From Chryseobacterium oleae (GTDB lineage: Bacteria > Bacteroidota > Bacteroidia > Flavobacteriales > Weeksellaceae): DNA of 64,000 nt. Shown in pieces: positions 17,399 through 26,172 of the stretch. Location: positions 434,001 through 498,000 of the forward strand of contig NZ_FOVD01000003.1 of NCBI RefSeq assembly GCF_900115055.1. The letters run 5' to 3'. The position numbers and the translations under genes are program-made. Under the pieces are notes generated by a model. That model did no database searches. It had not been told where the DNA came from and saw only the letters and a list, made by a program, of their open reading frames with translations. Position 1 is the stretch's first letter. Each line of letters starts with the position of its first letter.

Positions 17399-18541
17399 AT
17401 GACGAATAAAGATTTTAATGCCCGAAAAGGGTTTATATTCAGCAGACATGTTCCGGAAGAGATCTCGCATTTTGACCGGATCTTTGATGTTTTCAAAGAT
17501 TTGCTGACCCACACTTCAGGGGACATTGAGGAAGCCTTTGAATGGCTCGATGTGCTGGATAAAGAATATGACATTTTCACCGATGAATATTCCCTTCAGG
17601 ATTTTGAAGAGGATCTGAAAAAGCGCGGCTATATCAAAGAGGAAGATGACTCCAAAGATGGGAATTCAGGAACAGGGAAAGGAAAAAATATACTGACCGC
17701 CAAACTGGAGGCTGCTTTACGTGAATATGCTCTGGATCAGATTTTCGGAAAGCTCAAAAAAAGCGGTGCAGGAAATCACCGGACCACCAAAACCGGTGTG
17801 GGTGACGAGCGGGATGGTGAAAACCGTTCCTTCCAGTACGGAGACGATCTCTCTACGGTGAATATGACCGAAAGTTTAAAAAATGCACAAATCAATAACG
17901 GAATTTCAGATCTCCGCCTTACAGAAGACGATCTTATCGTAGAAGAAACCAAACACAAAGCCCAAATGAGTACGGTGCTGATGATCGATATCAGCCACTC
18001 CATGGTTTTATACGGTGAAGACCGGATTACGCCTGCTAAAAAAGTGGCAATGGCTTTAGTGGAATTAATCAACCGGAAATACCCCAAAGATTCCATAGAT
18101 ATTATCGTGTTCGGAAACGAAGCATGGCCGATCAAGATCAAAGATCTTCCCTATTTAAAAATAGGTCCCTATCACACCAATACGGTAGCCGGTCTGGAAT
18201 TGGCGATGGATATTCTTCGCAGAAAAAGAAATACCAACAAGCAGATTTTCATGATTACCGATGGAAAACCAAGCTGTATTCAACTTCCCAGCGGAGAGTT
18301 TTATATGAACAGCAACGGCCTGGATGAAATGATTGTTTCCCAATGCCTCAACAGAGCTGCGCAGGCCAGAAAACTGAAAATTCCGATTACTACTTTTATG
18401 ATCGCCCAGGATCCTTATCTGCGTAAATTTGTGGAAGCTTTCACTGCACAGAATAAGGGAAAAGCCTTTTTAACAGGACTTTCAGGATTAGGACAAATGA
18501 TTTTTGAAGATTACGAGAAAAACAGAATAAAGAGGATATAG
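17399..18541 (+). CDS. VWA-domain protein, partner of the MoxR-type AAA protein
   Basis: 380 residues. A charged N-terminal region (about 1-190, with a Gly/Lys-rich linker near 95) precedes a von Willebrand A domain. The metal-ion-dependent adhesion site is complete: DISHS (Asp about 197), Thr in HTNTVAG and Asp in TDGKP. The next gene encodes an AAA+ ATPase of the MoxR/chelatase class. Such ATPase/VWA pairs act as chaperones that insert metals or remodel protein complexes, and here too the client is unknown. Confidence 0.9.
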   Translation: MTNKDFNARKGFIFSRHVPEEISHFDRIFDVFKDLLTHTSGDIEEAFEWLDVLDKEYDIFTDEYSLQDFEEDLKKRGYIKEEDDSKDGNSGTGKGKNILTAKLEAALREYALDQIFGKLKKSGAGNHRTTKTGVGDERDGENRSFQYGDDLSTVNMTESLKNAQINNGISDLRLTEDDLIVEETKHKAQMSTVLMIDISHSMVLYGEDRITPAKKVAMALVELINRKYPKDSIDIIVFGNEAWPIKIKDLPYLKIGPYHTNTVAGLELAMDILRRKRNTNKQIFMITDGKPSCIQLPSGEFYMNSNGLDEMIVSQCLNRAAQARKLKIPITTFMIAQDPYLRKFVEAFTAQNKGKAFLTGLSGLGQMIFEDYEKNRIKRI

Positions 18542-18575
18542 ATTTCAGACATCAGATATGAGATTTTGAGACTTC
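18540..18575. repeat. Dispersed intergenic repeat, copy 2
   Basis: AGATTTCAGACATCAGATATGAGATTTTGAG resembles 14249-14284. It fills much of the 75-bp gap between the VWA and AAA genes. Confidence 0.4.
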
Positions 18576-18616
18576 TGCTATATTCCATTTGATAATTATT
18601 ATTACTTAAAAAGAAA

Positions 18617-20071
18617 ATGAAAAACGATATTACATTTAAAGAATTAAAAAATTCCGGGTATACGGACAAAACAATCAATCAGGAAATTCAGGCTAATTTA
18701 ATTGCAAAAATTAAAGCTAAAGAACCTGTATTTGAAGGGCTTTGGGGGTATGAAGATTCTGTAGTTCCGCAACTGAAAAAGGCTATCCTTGCCGGTCACC
18801 ACATCAATCTTTTGGGTTTGCGTGGACAGGCTAAAACCAGAATTGCGAGAAGTATGGTAACTCTTCTTGATGAGTATATGCCTATCGTAAAGGGATCTGA
18901 GATTAATGACAGCCCGTTTCAGCCTATTTCAAAATATGCAAGAGATCTCATTGCGGAACATGGTGATGAAACTCCAATTTCATGGGTACACCGTTCCAAC
19001 CGTTTCTTTGAAAAACTGGCTACTCCGGACGTGAATGTTGCCGATTTAATTGGAGATATAGATCCCATCAAAGCGGCCACTTTAAAACTGCCATATTCAG
19101 ATGAACGCGTTCTGCATTACGGAATGATTCCGCGCGCCAACCGTTCTATATTTGTTCTGAATGAGCTGCCGGATTTACAGGCAAGAATTCAGGTTTCTTT
19201 GTTTAATATCCTGCAGGAAGGTGACATCCAGATTCGTGGATTTCAGTTGAGAATGCCGCTTGATATTCAGTTTGTTTTCACAGCCAATCCTGAAGATTAT
19301 ACCAACAGAGGAAGCATTGTAACGCCTTTGAAAGACAGAATCGGGTCACAGATTTTCACCCACTATCCAAAAACCATTGCACTTGCAAGACAGATCACGG
19401 AGCAGGAAGCCCTGATTTCTTCTGAAGACCGATCACAGATCCAGATTCCGGGTCTGGCTAAAGATCTTTTGGAGGAGGTGGCTTTTGTGGCCCGCGACAG
19501 TGAGTATGTAGATGCGAAAAGCGGTGTGAGTGCACGTCTTACCATCAGTGCTATGGAAAATTTAGTGGCTGCTGCAAAATTACGTTTGATTGAATCTGAT
19601 ACTGAAAAAACAACGATCCGTCTGCTTGATTTTATGTCGATTATCCCATCCATTACCGGAAAAATTGAACTGGTGTATGAAGGTGAACAGGAAGGCGCAG
19701 ATTATGTAGCGAAAATATTAATTGACCAGGCGGTGATGATCCAGTTTGAAACCCTGTTCCCACGCATATCCAAGTTGGAAAAAGAAGGCATAAAAACGCC
19801 ATACACAGATTTGATCAAATGGTTTAACAAAAACCATCTGGAACTCAATTATACGGATACCGATGAAGAATTTTATGCTAAACTCAACAGTATTACTCCT
19901 CTGGTAGAAGTTGTTGAGGAAAACGCTTCCGAATTAAGTACTGAAGACCAGAACTTCTGCAAAGAACTGGTTTTATGGGCCCTTACCATCAGTAAAAAAT
20001 TAGACAAATCTGAGAACCAATCTGCTTTTACTTTCGATTCTGCAGGGATTGGTCAATATTTAAGAAACTAA
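18617..20071 (+). CDS. MoxR/magnesium-chelatase-like AAA+ ATPase
   Basis: 484 residues. The nucleotide-binding loop is GLRGQAKT (about 67-74), with Ala where most Walker A motifs have Gly. Walker B-like SIFVLNELPDL (about 176) and sensor-1 FVFTANPEDYTNRG follow. The C-terminal lid is helical. This is the ChlI/MoxR type of AAA+ core. It sits 75 bp after the VWA gene and is expected to form a hexamer that works with it. A strong terminator follows, closing the operon. Confidence 0.9.
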   Translation: MKNDITFKELKNSGYTDKTINQEIQANLIAKIKAKEPVFEGLWGYEDSVVPQLKKAILAGHHINLLGLRGQAKTRIARSMVTLLDEYMPIVKGSEINDSPFQPISKYARDLIAEHGDETPISWVHRSNRFFEKLATPDVNVADLIGDIDPIKAATLKLPYSDERVLHYGMIPRANRSIFVLNELPDLQARIQVSLFNILQEGDIQIRGFQLRMPLDIQFVFTANPEDYTNRGSIVTPLKDRIGSQIFTHYPKTIALARQITEQEALISSEDRSQIQIPGLAKDLLEEVAFVARDSEYVDAKSGVSARLTISAMENLVAAAKLRLIESDTEKTTIRLLDFMSIIPSITGKIELVYEGEQEGADYVAKILIDQAVMIQFETLFPRISKLEKEGIKTPYTDLIKWFNKNHLELNYTDTDEEFYAKLNSITPLVEVVEENASELSTEDQNFCKELVLWALTISKKLDKSENQSAFTFDSAGIGQYLRN

Positions 20072-20115
20072 TAGAATCAACGGCTATCTAACAATATACC
20101 GTTCAATAAAAAATG

Positions 20116-20150
20116 CCCCTTCCGTTTTATTCTGAAGGGGTTTTATTTTT
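20116..20150 (+). terminator. Rho-independent terminator after the AAA gene
   Basis: Stem CCCCTTC/GAAGGGG with an 11-base loop, then TTTTATTTTT. Confidence 0.9.
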
Positions 20151-20272
20151 AATAATTTCTGGAAATCTGAGATTGAAGAAAAAAGGACAACAAACCAGTT
20201 CTTCTATTTTTTAAATCTGCTTCCTAATTTTTAGGAAAACTGTTAAAAATTAATCCCAACATTAGCTTTCTT

Positions 20273-22015
20273 CTACATGACTTTCAAAAACAGATTCAGG
20301 TCTACTTCTCTCCCGATATTCATTTTCGATTTTATTCTGGTTTTGTATACCCTTGAACTTCCTTCGGTAATATTCTCCAAAATAGCGATCTCCTTGGAAG
20401 ACAAGCCCAGTTTATAATAGATACAAAATTTAATTTCATTATTCGTAAGATCCGGGAATCTCGCTGACAGCTTTTTAATCAGTTGTGCATTTTCAGCAGA
20501 GCTTTCATTAATCAGATCATTATTATTTCTATCGATCTGGATCAGGTTATTAATTTTTACGAAAAGATCATTCAGAGTCTGTTCAGTATCAACATTCTTA
20601 GCTTTCTTTATGTTTTTTATGTATTCTAAGAACGTTTTTTCAGTTTCTATTTTCAGATTGAGATTAAGGTGCATATTGCTGATCTTTTCTTCCTGCTGCT
20701 TAACTTCGTGCTCCAGAATTTTTTTATTTTTGATCAGAATTACTTTTTCCTTCTCTGCAATTTCGCGTTCTTTTTTATTCGTATTCTGATTAAAATAGAC
20801 CAACCCGGCGAAGATAAGAATACAAACAGATCCACCTGCCAGAATCATTTTATTATTAAATTTCTGATTATCTATTTTATGCATTTGTTTCAGGGTAAGA
20901 TCTTTAATCAGAAAATTATTTAAAACGTCCGAGACGTAAGTGAGTTTTTTCTGTCTCTGCTGCTCGTCCTGATTATGAAGTTCCATAAGTTTTTTACAAA
21001 ATCCTGATACTTTGCTGATATCATTGATTTTAAGATAATACGACTGCAGGATCATGAAAATTTGAATTTTATCTGGAATCTTTTTTATTTCAGGCTCAAT
21101 GGATGCCGCATAATTAACGGCTTCCCTCATTCCTGAAATCTGTTCCGTATCCTGATATAGGTTGAACAGCCTCATGAGGTTTTGTACAGCTTCATTGTGA
21201 AAGTATCTTTTGTTTTTATTAAATTCGTACACTTCTGTCAGCAAAGCTCCTGCCAGGGCATATTCTTTTCTTTTATAATGATAAAGCCCTTTGTTTGATT
21301 TTAAGCACATTAGAAAAATCTCTTCCTCTGTAGTCAGTTTTTTCTGGCTTTCTAAAATACTTATTGCTGTACTTACTTCTTTCAGAGCACGGTCAGCTAG
21401 TCCCATTTTATCATAGCACAATCCAAAATTATTGTACATAGAAGCAACAAAAATCAGATCCTTACGATGCAGACTTAGGGTATTAAGGCACTTTTTGAAA
21501 TAGTGCATCGCCTGAGAATAGTTTTTCTTATTGTAAAAAAGCCGGCCTTTTAAATGATAAAGGTGAGGCAGTTCATGTTTTTTTTCATGGGTCTCTTCCA
21601 ATTGAATAGCCTTATTCAGAAATCCCATAGAAAGTCTGGGAGAGAGGGTTTCAAACTGAAAAGCCAGATTGAAATTACAGGCAATGGTGATAAAGTCATA
21701 TTCATTATTATTAAGAATCAGAAGATCATAAACAACGGGAATCTGCCCGGTGCCATCAACTTCTCCTTTGTCGAAATAGTAAAACAGTTCAACATATTTA
21801 CTGCTGATCAGATACTTCCGGTCCCGGGTTCGCTTGAATTTTTCAAGCTCTCTGTTTTTAAGCGCCTTCACTTTTTGCACCTTTCCCCTTATTTTAGTCA
21901 CTTCATCACTGATTACGCTAAAATAAACATCTGCATCATGATTTATCGAAGATTCGCAGGACAGACCACAAATAAGCAGTAAAAACAGTAATAAATAGTG
22001 TCTTTTTATCATCAT
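20273..22015 (-). CDS. Membrane-anchored TPR regulator with LuxR-like C-terminal HTH
   Basis: 580 residues. The N-terminus looks like a lipoprotein signal peptide (LLLFLLLICGLSCESS, Cys about 20). Several TPR-like helices cover about 60-330 (for example FYNKKNYSQAMHYFKKCL). A membrane helix lies at about 393-413, a coiled coil at about 415-470, and a C-terminal HTH at about 515-575 (LTNNEIKFCIYYKLGLSSKEIA). This is a known flavobacterial layout in which extracytoplasmic TPRs would signal through one helix to a cytosolic DNA-binding domain. A lipidated N-terminus together with a cytosolic HTH is topologically notable. Confidence 0.88.
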   Translation of the reverse strand: MMIKRHYLLLFLLLICGLSCESSINHDADVYFSVISDEVTKIRGKVQKVKALKNRELEKFKRTRDRKYLISSKYVELFYYFDKGEVDGTGQIPVVYDLLILNNNEYDFITIACNFNLAFQFETLSPRLSMGFLNKAIQLEETHEKKHELPHLYHLKGRLFYNKKNYSQAMHYFKKCLNTLSLHRKDLIFVASMYNNFGLCYDKMGLADRALKEVSTAISILESQKKLTTEEEIFLMCLKSNKGLYHYKRKEYALAGALLTEVYEFNKNKRYFHNEAVQNLMRLFNLYQDTEQISGMREAVNYAASIEPEIKKIPDKIQIFMILQSYYLKINDISKVSGFCKKLMELHNQDEQQRQKKLTYVSDVLNNFLIKDLTLKQMHKIDNQKFNNKMILAGGSVCILIFAGLVYFNQNTNKKEREIAEKEKVILIKNKKILEHEVKQQEEKISNMHLNLNLKIETEKTFLEYIKNIKKAKNVDTEQTLNDLFVKINNLIQIDRNNNDLINESSAENAQLIKKLSARFPDLTNNEIKFCIYYKLGLSSKEIAILENITEGSSRVYKTRIKSKMNIGREVDLNLFLKVM

Positions 22016-22538
22016 CTTGTGTTAAATTAAAGTCAGTAATAACTGTAACAAAGAGAAGAGATAAGGTCCTCTTTCCCTGAAAACAGTACCGAATACGACA
22101 ATCAACATATTGTGGCAGTATGTTATAGCCTTTATTCTATTACAGAAAACTATTGCATTTTTTATAACTAAATAAAATCTTTCTAAAGTTGACATTATAC
22201 AAACCATACCTAATGCTTGTAATATCGATAATCAGATAAACACCTCACGTCATTTCTGCTGGGCAGAACTTCGCTATTTCAAAATTGCGATGCATCTTTT
22301 TGACAGAGGTCTTTACATGTTCATAAGCTTTATTCCTTTCAGTATGTAGGACCATGATAAATCATTCCCCTTCTTGCCATCTCAGACCCGACATGTACAG
22401 ATCGCGATTACTTTTAAGATAAAACCGCAAACAACAACTATAGCTTTTATAAAAACAGATAATCAAATAAGGCAAGGCAGGATAAAAAACCTAGGGTAAA
22501 AGTGAAAAAAAAATATACTTCCTCTGCCTTGCCAAAAA
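22016..22538. other. Intergenic region
   Basis: About 520 bp between two minus-strand genes. It holds the inverted repeat at 22471-22533 and is otherwise AT-rich, with no convincing gene or promoter box seen. Confidence 0.5.
22471..22533 (-). terminator. Long-loop hairpin downstream of HTH2
   Basis: GGCAAGGCAG (22471-22480) and CTGCCTTGCC (22524-22533) are perfect inverted repeats, 43 bases apart, just after the stop codon of the minus-strand HTH2 gene. On the minus strand the distal arm is followed by TTATTTG. Confidence 0.55.
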
Positions 22539-23090
22539 TTAAAAAAAAAGCTTTTTCCATTTGGTTACCGAATTCCTGCTGATCTGGAAATAGGCAGCCA
22601 GTTGTTTATTATTCAGCCTGTTTTTTTTCTGATAATCCAGAATTTCTAAAATATCAGCACGATTATAAGACTTGTGCTTCTGGTTGAGCCTAGCCGTGTC
22701 TTTCTCCCGCACAGGAAAAATAATACCATTGATGCTGAGAATATCCTGTACAGATAATATATCTTTAGACAGGATTGCCTGGCAGGAATTTTTCTTTTCC
22801 GGAAACTTGAGATTGAGCAGATCAGTATATATCTTTTTGTAATCAGGTGTTTGCAATTCTTTCATAAGCTTTTTTTGGTTTGAACGCTGGTAAGCTATGT
22901 TATTTTCAAAATTGATAACAACGAAGCTTTTCTGCAAAAATTTCTTTATATAAAATACACCCACACATTGTCCGGATAAATTAAATTCATCCCCAAACTT
23001 TGCCATCAACTCTTTTTTGATCAAACCTAAAAGTTCCATAGCAAGATTTGTATTTTTCATTCTGATAAAAAGGGAATTAATAATGAACAT
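22539..23090 (-). CDS. HTH2 protein of QVGINT locus A (transposase-like HTH)
   Basis: 183 residues from the longest start. Residues about 76-183 match the second proteins of the other two loci (27586-27897, 56513-56848). Shared features are PDYKKIYTDLLNLKFPEKKNSC at the start and, at the end, HKSYNRADILEILDYQKKN with ISRNSVTKWKKLFF, a HTH of the IS3-OrfA/HTH_23 sort. The 75-residue N-terminal extension is unique to this copy. Internal ATGs at 23060 and 22865 are alternative starts; the last gives the size of the paralogues. It lies 12 bp after HTH1, so the pair is co-transcribed. Role unproven. Confidence 0.75.
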   Translation of the reverse strand: MFIINSLFIRMKNTNLAMELLGLIKKELMAKFGDEFNLSGQCVGVFYIKKFLQKSFVVINFENNIAYQRSNQKKLMKELQTPDYKKIYTDLLNLKFPEKKNSCQAILSKDILSVQDILSINGIIFPVREKDTARLNQKHKSYNRADILEILDYQKKNRLNNKQLAAYFQISRNSVTKWKKLFF

Positions 23091-23102
23091 GCAAACTCAG
23101 AC

Positions 23103-23522
23103 TTATTTTTTATACTTAGCGATCCATTTGTATAAAGTGGTTTTGGGAATATGGTATTCATTTTGGATCTCGAGTTTTGTTTTTTTTCCCGTTTCCAGAA
23201 GCTCCAGCATAAAATCTATAATCTCTACCGTATATACATTTTTTCTGAACTGAGGAAGAGATGTTTTTTTTTCCTTTTTGGCTATACTAGCTGGTGCATA
23301 TAAAATCAAATGATGAGAATAGAGTCTGAAAAAATCATATTCCAGAAGCTTACTCCACCTCAGCAATTGGTCACAGTCTAAGCTATCGGATTCATACATC
23401 TTTAGGATTCTTTCTTCGGGAGTATTCATAAAATTGATAATTCTTCCCATTTCGATATTTTCCTCTGAAACTTTTTGCTTAATGAAAGCACCTATTTTTA
23501 TTTCTTTAAAATTCTGTATCAT
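23103..23522 (-). CDS. HTH1 protein of QVGINT locus A (XRE-like plus transposase-like HTH)
   Basis: 139 residues. The N-terminal half has the layout of Bacteroidota XRE-type HTH proteins (IKIGAFIKQKVSEENIEMGRI, SLDCDQLLRWSKLLEYDFFR). The C-terminal half (about 90-139) reads LPQFRKNVYTVEIIDFML then EYHIPKTTLYKWIAKY, a second transposase-like HTH. The ATG at 23522 is chosen because the paralogues at 27136 and 56071 begin at the same place; the longer frame from 23609 adds unrelated residues. It follows a QVGINT gene on the same strand and precedes HTH2. A local DNA-binding regulator is the simplest reading. Confidence 0.82.
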   Translation of the reverse strand: MIQNFKEIKIGAFIKQKVSEENIEMGRIINFMNTPEERILKMYESDSLDCDQLLRWSKLLEYDFFRLYSHHLILYAPASIAKKEKKTSLPQFRKNVYTVEIIDFMLELLETGKKTKLEIQNEYHIPKTTLYKWIAKYKK

Positions 23523-23639
23523 GGTCCATGAATATTGATAAGGAACATTTGTTTTTCTAAAACCTTTAACTAAGCAGACAACAAATAATAAACAAGGTGA
23601 AAGTGTCACTTAGTTAAAGGTAGTTAAGTCTATCCGGCT

Positions 23640-23936
23640 TTAAATCTTACGATTTTTCAGCCGAAGCATTGTATGTGTTTTTAGAATCGTATATCCAGAT
23701 GGGTATAGGAATGAATGACTGTGTGAGCTATGGTATACTTCATTACTTAAAGTGCTTGTATTTAAAGAAAATGTGTTAATATCTGTAGTCGTTTGAGTGC
23801 CTTTAGCAATATTTTTGATGCAGACACTAATATCCAAACTAGAAGCACGGATTGAGGTATTGATACCCACTTGAGCCCGTACATTATGCAATAAAGGTGA
23901 TACTACAATAAACATTGGTAAAATAAAATTTTTCAT
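23640..23936 (-). pseudogene. Short or degenerate QVGINT surface protein
   Basis: 98 residues starting MKNFILPMFIVVSP, with a signal peptide cleaved before QVGINT. After QVGINTSIRASSLDISV the similarity to the other QVGINT proteins is lost, and the remaining 65 residues are Ser/Thr/His-rich without a domain. Other family members here are 97, 265, 261 and 274 residues long. It is probably a truncated or decayed copy at the head of the HTH1-HTH2 pair, though a functional short protein cannot be excluded. Confidence 0.5.
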
Positions 23937-23985
23937 ACAATGCATAAAATTCAAAAATTATAAATCTAAGCTTGAGTGTTTCGGA

Positions 23986-23993
23986 CAAAACTA
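23986..23993 (-). promoter_or_regulatory. -7 box TAGTTTTG for locus A
   Basis: The plus strand reads CAAAACTA, a perfect complement of TAnnTTTG, 50 bp upstream of the minus-strand QVGINT start. Confidence 0.45.
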
Positions 23994-24409
23994 AACATGA
24001 AAGACCTTATTATGAAATTTATGATGTTATCAGATTGTTAGCTAAAACAGAAAAAATAAATAATATATTGTTAACAAATAAATAGCTACAACATTGATCT
24101 ATAAAGAATTATGTTTTTAAATTTGTTAACTTTACACATATTTTTAATGTATACTCATACAATATAATTAGTAGTAAAAATTGCCCATATACCTCAATGA
24201 AAAGTTAAAATGTGATGTTTTTCCAGCTGTTTCCCCTGTCTTTTATGTAGTTTTCAAGTATAGATTAGATATAAAAAGGCTTAAATCTACTTGCATCTGA
24301 CATTTACTTTGGTGTAAAATCATATTTCTAAAAGCTTGCTTCCCCTAAATAATATTCCGGAATAAAGACTTTTGATAATCCAAAAAAAATCATCTTCGCT
24401 AAAAAATAG

Positions 24410-24417
24410 TAAATTTG
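24410..24417 (+). promoter_or_regulatory. -7 box TAAATTTG
   Basis: A perfect TAnnTTTG, 40 bp before the phosphodiesterase ATG at 24457. It overlaps and argues against an upstream TTG start at 24415. Confidence 0.55.
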
Positions 24418-24456
24418 CCTTGTCCAACTGTAAAAAGGATTTTTAGCTTACATACA

Positions 24457-25398
24457 ATGAAAAAAACGGCACTTTCTTTATTCGCTATCTTTGTACATAT
24501 TGCCTGTCTCGCACAAAACTTTGATATCATTCCATTAGGTATATATGGTGGTGAACAGGAAGATAACTTATCTGCTTATTTGGTGGGTGCTTCAGGAAAC
24601 AGCAACTTTCTCTGTCTTGATGCCGGTACCATAAATACAGGAATACGAAAAGCAATTGAACTGAAAAGTCTCAGCGGAACAGAAGAAACCGTTCTAAAGG
24701 ATCAGATTAAAGGGTATTTTATCTCACATGGCCACCTGGATCATCTATCAGGTCTGATTATCAATTCTCCGGCGGACTCTAAAAAGAATATTTTCGGTAT
24801 AGCACCAGTGCTTCAAATTCTGCAAAATCATTATTTTATAACAGATACCTGGATTAATTTTGCCGATCAGGGCCAAAAACCGATGCTCGGAAAGTACCAT
24901 TATCATGAACTACAGGATGACGAGATCGTTGTCGAAAATACTCCGCTTTTTCTTACGGGCTATGAGCTAAGCCATGTGAATCCTTATAAAAGCAGTGCTG
25001 CACTGGTCCGAAAGGATGATCATTATTTGCTCTATTTAGGAGATACCGGTGCTGACCGGATTGAAAAGTCGGACCGTCTTAATATACTTTGGGACCGTAT
25101 CGCTCCACTTATAAAAAAAGGACAGCTCAATACAATATTAATTGAAGTATCCTTCCCTAACAGCCAACCTGAAAATCTTCTGTTTGGTCATCTCACGCCC
25201 AATCTTCTGCTGGAAGAGCTCAGCAGGTTGAAAGGAAAAACAGGACAGAAAAATTTGGAAAACCTCCATATCGTGGTCACTCACAGAAAACCAACAAAAG
25301 ATAATCCGGAGATTATTAAAAAAGAATTACTGAGCAACAATCTCTTGAAGGTACATTATATTTTCCCGGAGCAAGGCAAAAAAATCAGTTTACCCTAA
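24457..25398 (+). CDS. 3',5'-cyclic-nucleotide phosphodiesterase, class II (exported)
   Basis: 313 residues with a signal peptide (MKKTALSLFAIFVHIACLAQ). The metallo-beta-lactamase-like fold has the class II motif SHGHLDHLSGLI (H-x-H-L-D-H). Further metal ligands are likely in ELSHVNPYKSS, LLYLGDTGAD, and VTHRKPTK. Class II enzymes such as CpdP and yeast PDE1 hydrolyse cAMP/cGMP, and bacterial members are periplasmic. The gene is transcribed alone from its own -7 box and ends in a perfect palindromic terminator. It separates QVGINT loci A and B. Confidence 0.9.
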   Translation: MKKTALSLFAIFVHIACLAQNFDIIPLGIYGGEQEDNLSAYLVGASGNSNFLCLDAGTINTGIRKAIELKSLSGTEETVLKDQIKGYFISHGHLDHLSGLIINSPADSKKNIFGIAPVLQILQNHYFITDTWINFADQGQKPMLGKYHYHELQDDEIVVENTPLFLTGYELSHVNPYKSSAALVRKDDHYLLYLGDTGADRIEKSDRLNILWDRIAPLIKKGQLNTILIEVSFPNSQPENLLFGHLTPNLLLEELSRLKGKTGQKNLENLHIVVTHRKPTKDNPEIIKKELLSNNLLKVHYIFPEQGKKISLP

Positions 25399-25403
25399 AT
25401 ATT

Positions 25404-25435
25404 AAAAGATGAAACAAAATTTTGTTTCATCTTTT
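25404..25435 (+). terminator. Perfect 32-bp palindromic terminator
   Basis: AAAAGATGAAACAAAA is followed directly by its complement and T-rich sequence, 5 bp after the phosphodiesterase stop codon. Confidence 0.9.
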
Positions 25436-25877
25436 TTATTAGCTTTTATCTTCATAAAATAATACTCATCTCTCAGTTAATGATGGCTTTTTCATTTCTC
25501 AAACTCCCCTATCAAGTCTGAGTGTTTCCTGTACAAAAACTACCTGTTGCACCAATGTTTTTTATTTCTAATTCCCATTGGAATCCCCCTTAAATACACG
25601 TTTATTAATATCGCATTTTTTTCACTACATATTGAATAAAACGATCAATAAAAAACTAAATCAATAGGAATAATCTTATTAAAAGTCACATTTCATTAAC
25701 ACCAAACTTGTCATAAAACATAAAAATGACAGATATCTGCTATATGTTTTGATTTTCCGGTCTATTAACTTTGCCCTCAAGATACTACCGATACAATTCG
25801 GTAAAAAAAACACAAACATTTTACGAAACTAAATTACGGATCTTTTAAAGAATTGTAATTGATATAAATGAAAAAGA
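25436..25877. other. Upstream region of QVGINT locus B
   Basis: About 440 bp, AT-rich, with a -7 box at 25766 that implies a leader of about 100 bases. No CCAGTTT direct repeat like those of the right part is present, and no gene is seen. Confidence 0.5.
25766..25773 (+). promoter_or_regulatory. -7 box TAACTTTG of locus B
   Basis: A perfect TAnnTTTG about 105 bp before the first QVGINT gene. Four downstream genes on the same strand could be read from it. Confidence 0.5.
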
Positions 25878-26171
25878 ATGAAAAAAGCAATGATTTCGAT
25901 AGGTGTGATTGTATGCACCTCAAATGTCTTCGGACAGGTTGGCATCAATTCAGCGGTCCCCAATCCATCAAGTAACCTTACAGTAGCTCCTACAGATTTA
26001 AAGGGACAATATAAAGGAACCCTTTTAAGCCCAATGACAACAAGCCAGATCAATTCTATAGCCAATCCCGCTAAGGGCCTGATCGTTTATGACACTCTGT
26101 TAAAGTGTCTAAAAGTAAATAAGGGAACTTCAACTGCCTCTCAATGGGTATGTCTAAAAACCAGATCATAA
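25878..26171 (+). CDS. Short QVGINT-family exported protein
   Basis: 97 residues. The signal peptide (MKKAMISIGVIVCTSNVFG) is cleaved before QVGINSAVPNPSSNLTVAP. The mature part aligns along its whole length with residues about 25-100 of the next gene's product, sharing QYKGTLL, NSI--PA-GL and a final W-CL. It therefore consists of just the conserved N-terminal module. This may be a real single-module surface protein or a copy that lost its C-terminal domain. It ends one base before the next gene's start. Confidence 0.8.
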   Translation: MKKAMISIGVIVCTSNVFGQVGINSAVPNPSSNLTVAPTDLKGQYKGTLLSPMTTSQINSIANPAKGLIVYDTLLKCLKVNKGTSTASQWVCLKTRS

Positions 26172-26172
26172 A

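Larger units (their letters stand above)
23937..24456. other. Divergent intergenic region of locus A and the phosphodiesterase gene
   Basis: About 520 bp of AT-rich sequence. It holds a -7 box for each divergent gene (23986 and 24410) and GTTAAC-containing inverted repeats near 24070 and 24123. No gene is seen. Confidence 0.5.

Noticed and set aside
22022..22207. 61-codon minus-strand frame upstream of the TPR regulator
   Set aside because: No recognisable motif; it ends 6 bp before the regulator start and looks like a chance frame.
22539..23522. HTH1/HTH2 as an ordinary IS3-type insertion sequence
   Set aside because: No DDE transposase ORF, terminal inverted repeats or target duplications are visible, and the pair recurs in fixed order beside QVGINT genes.
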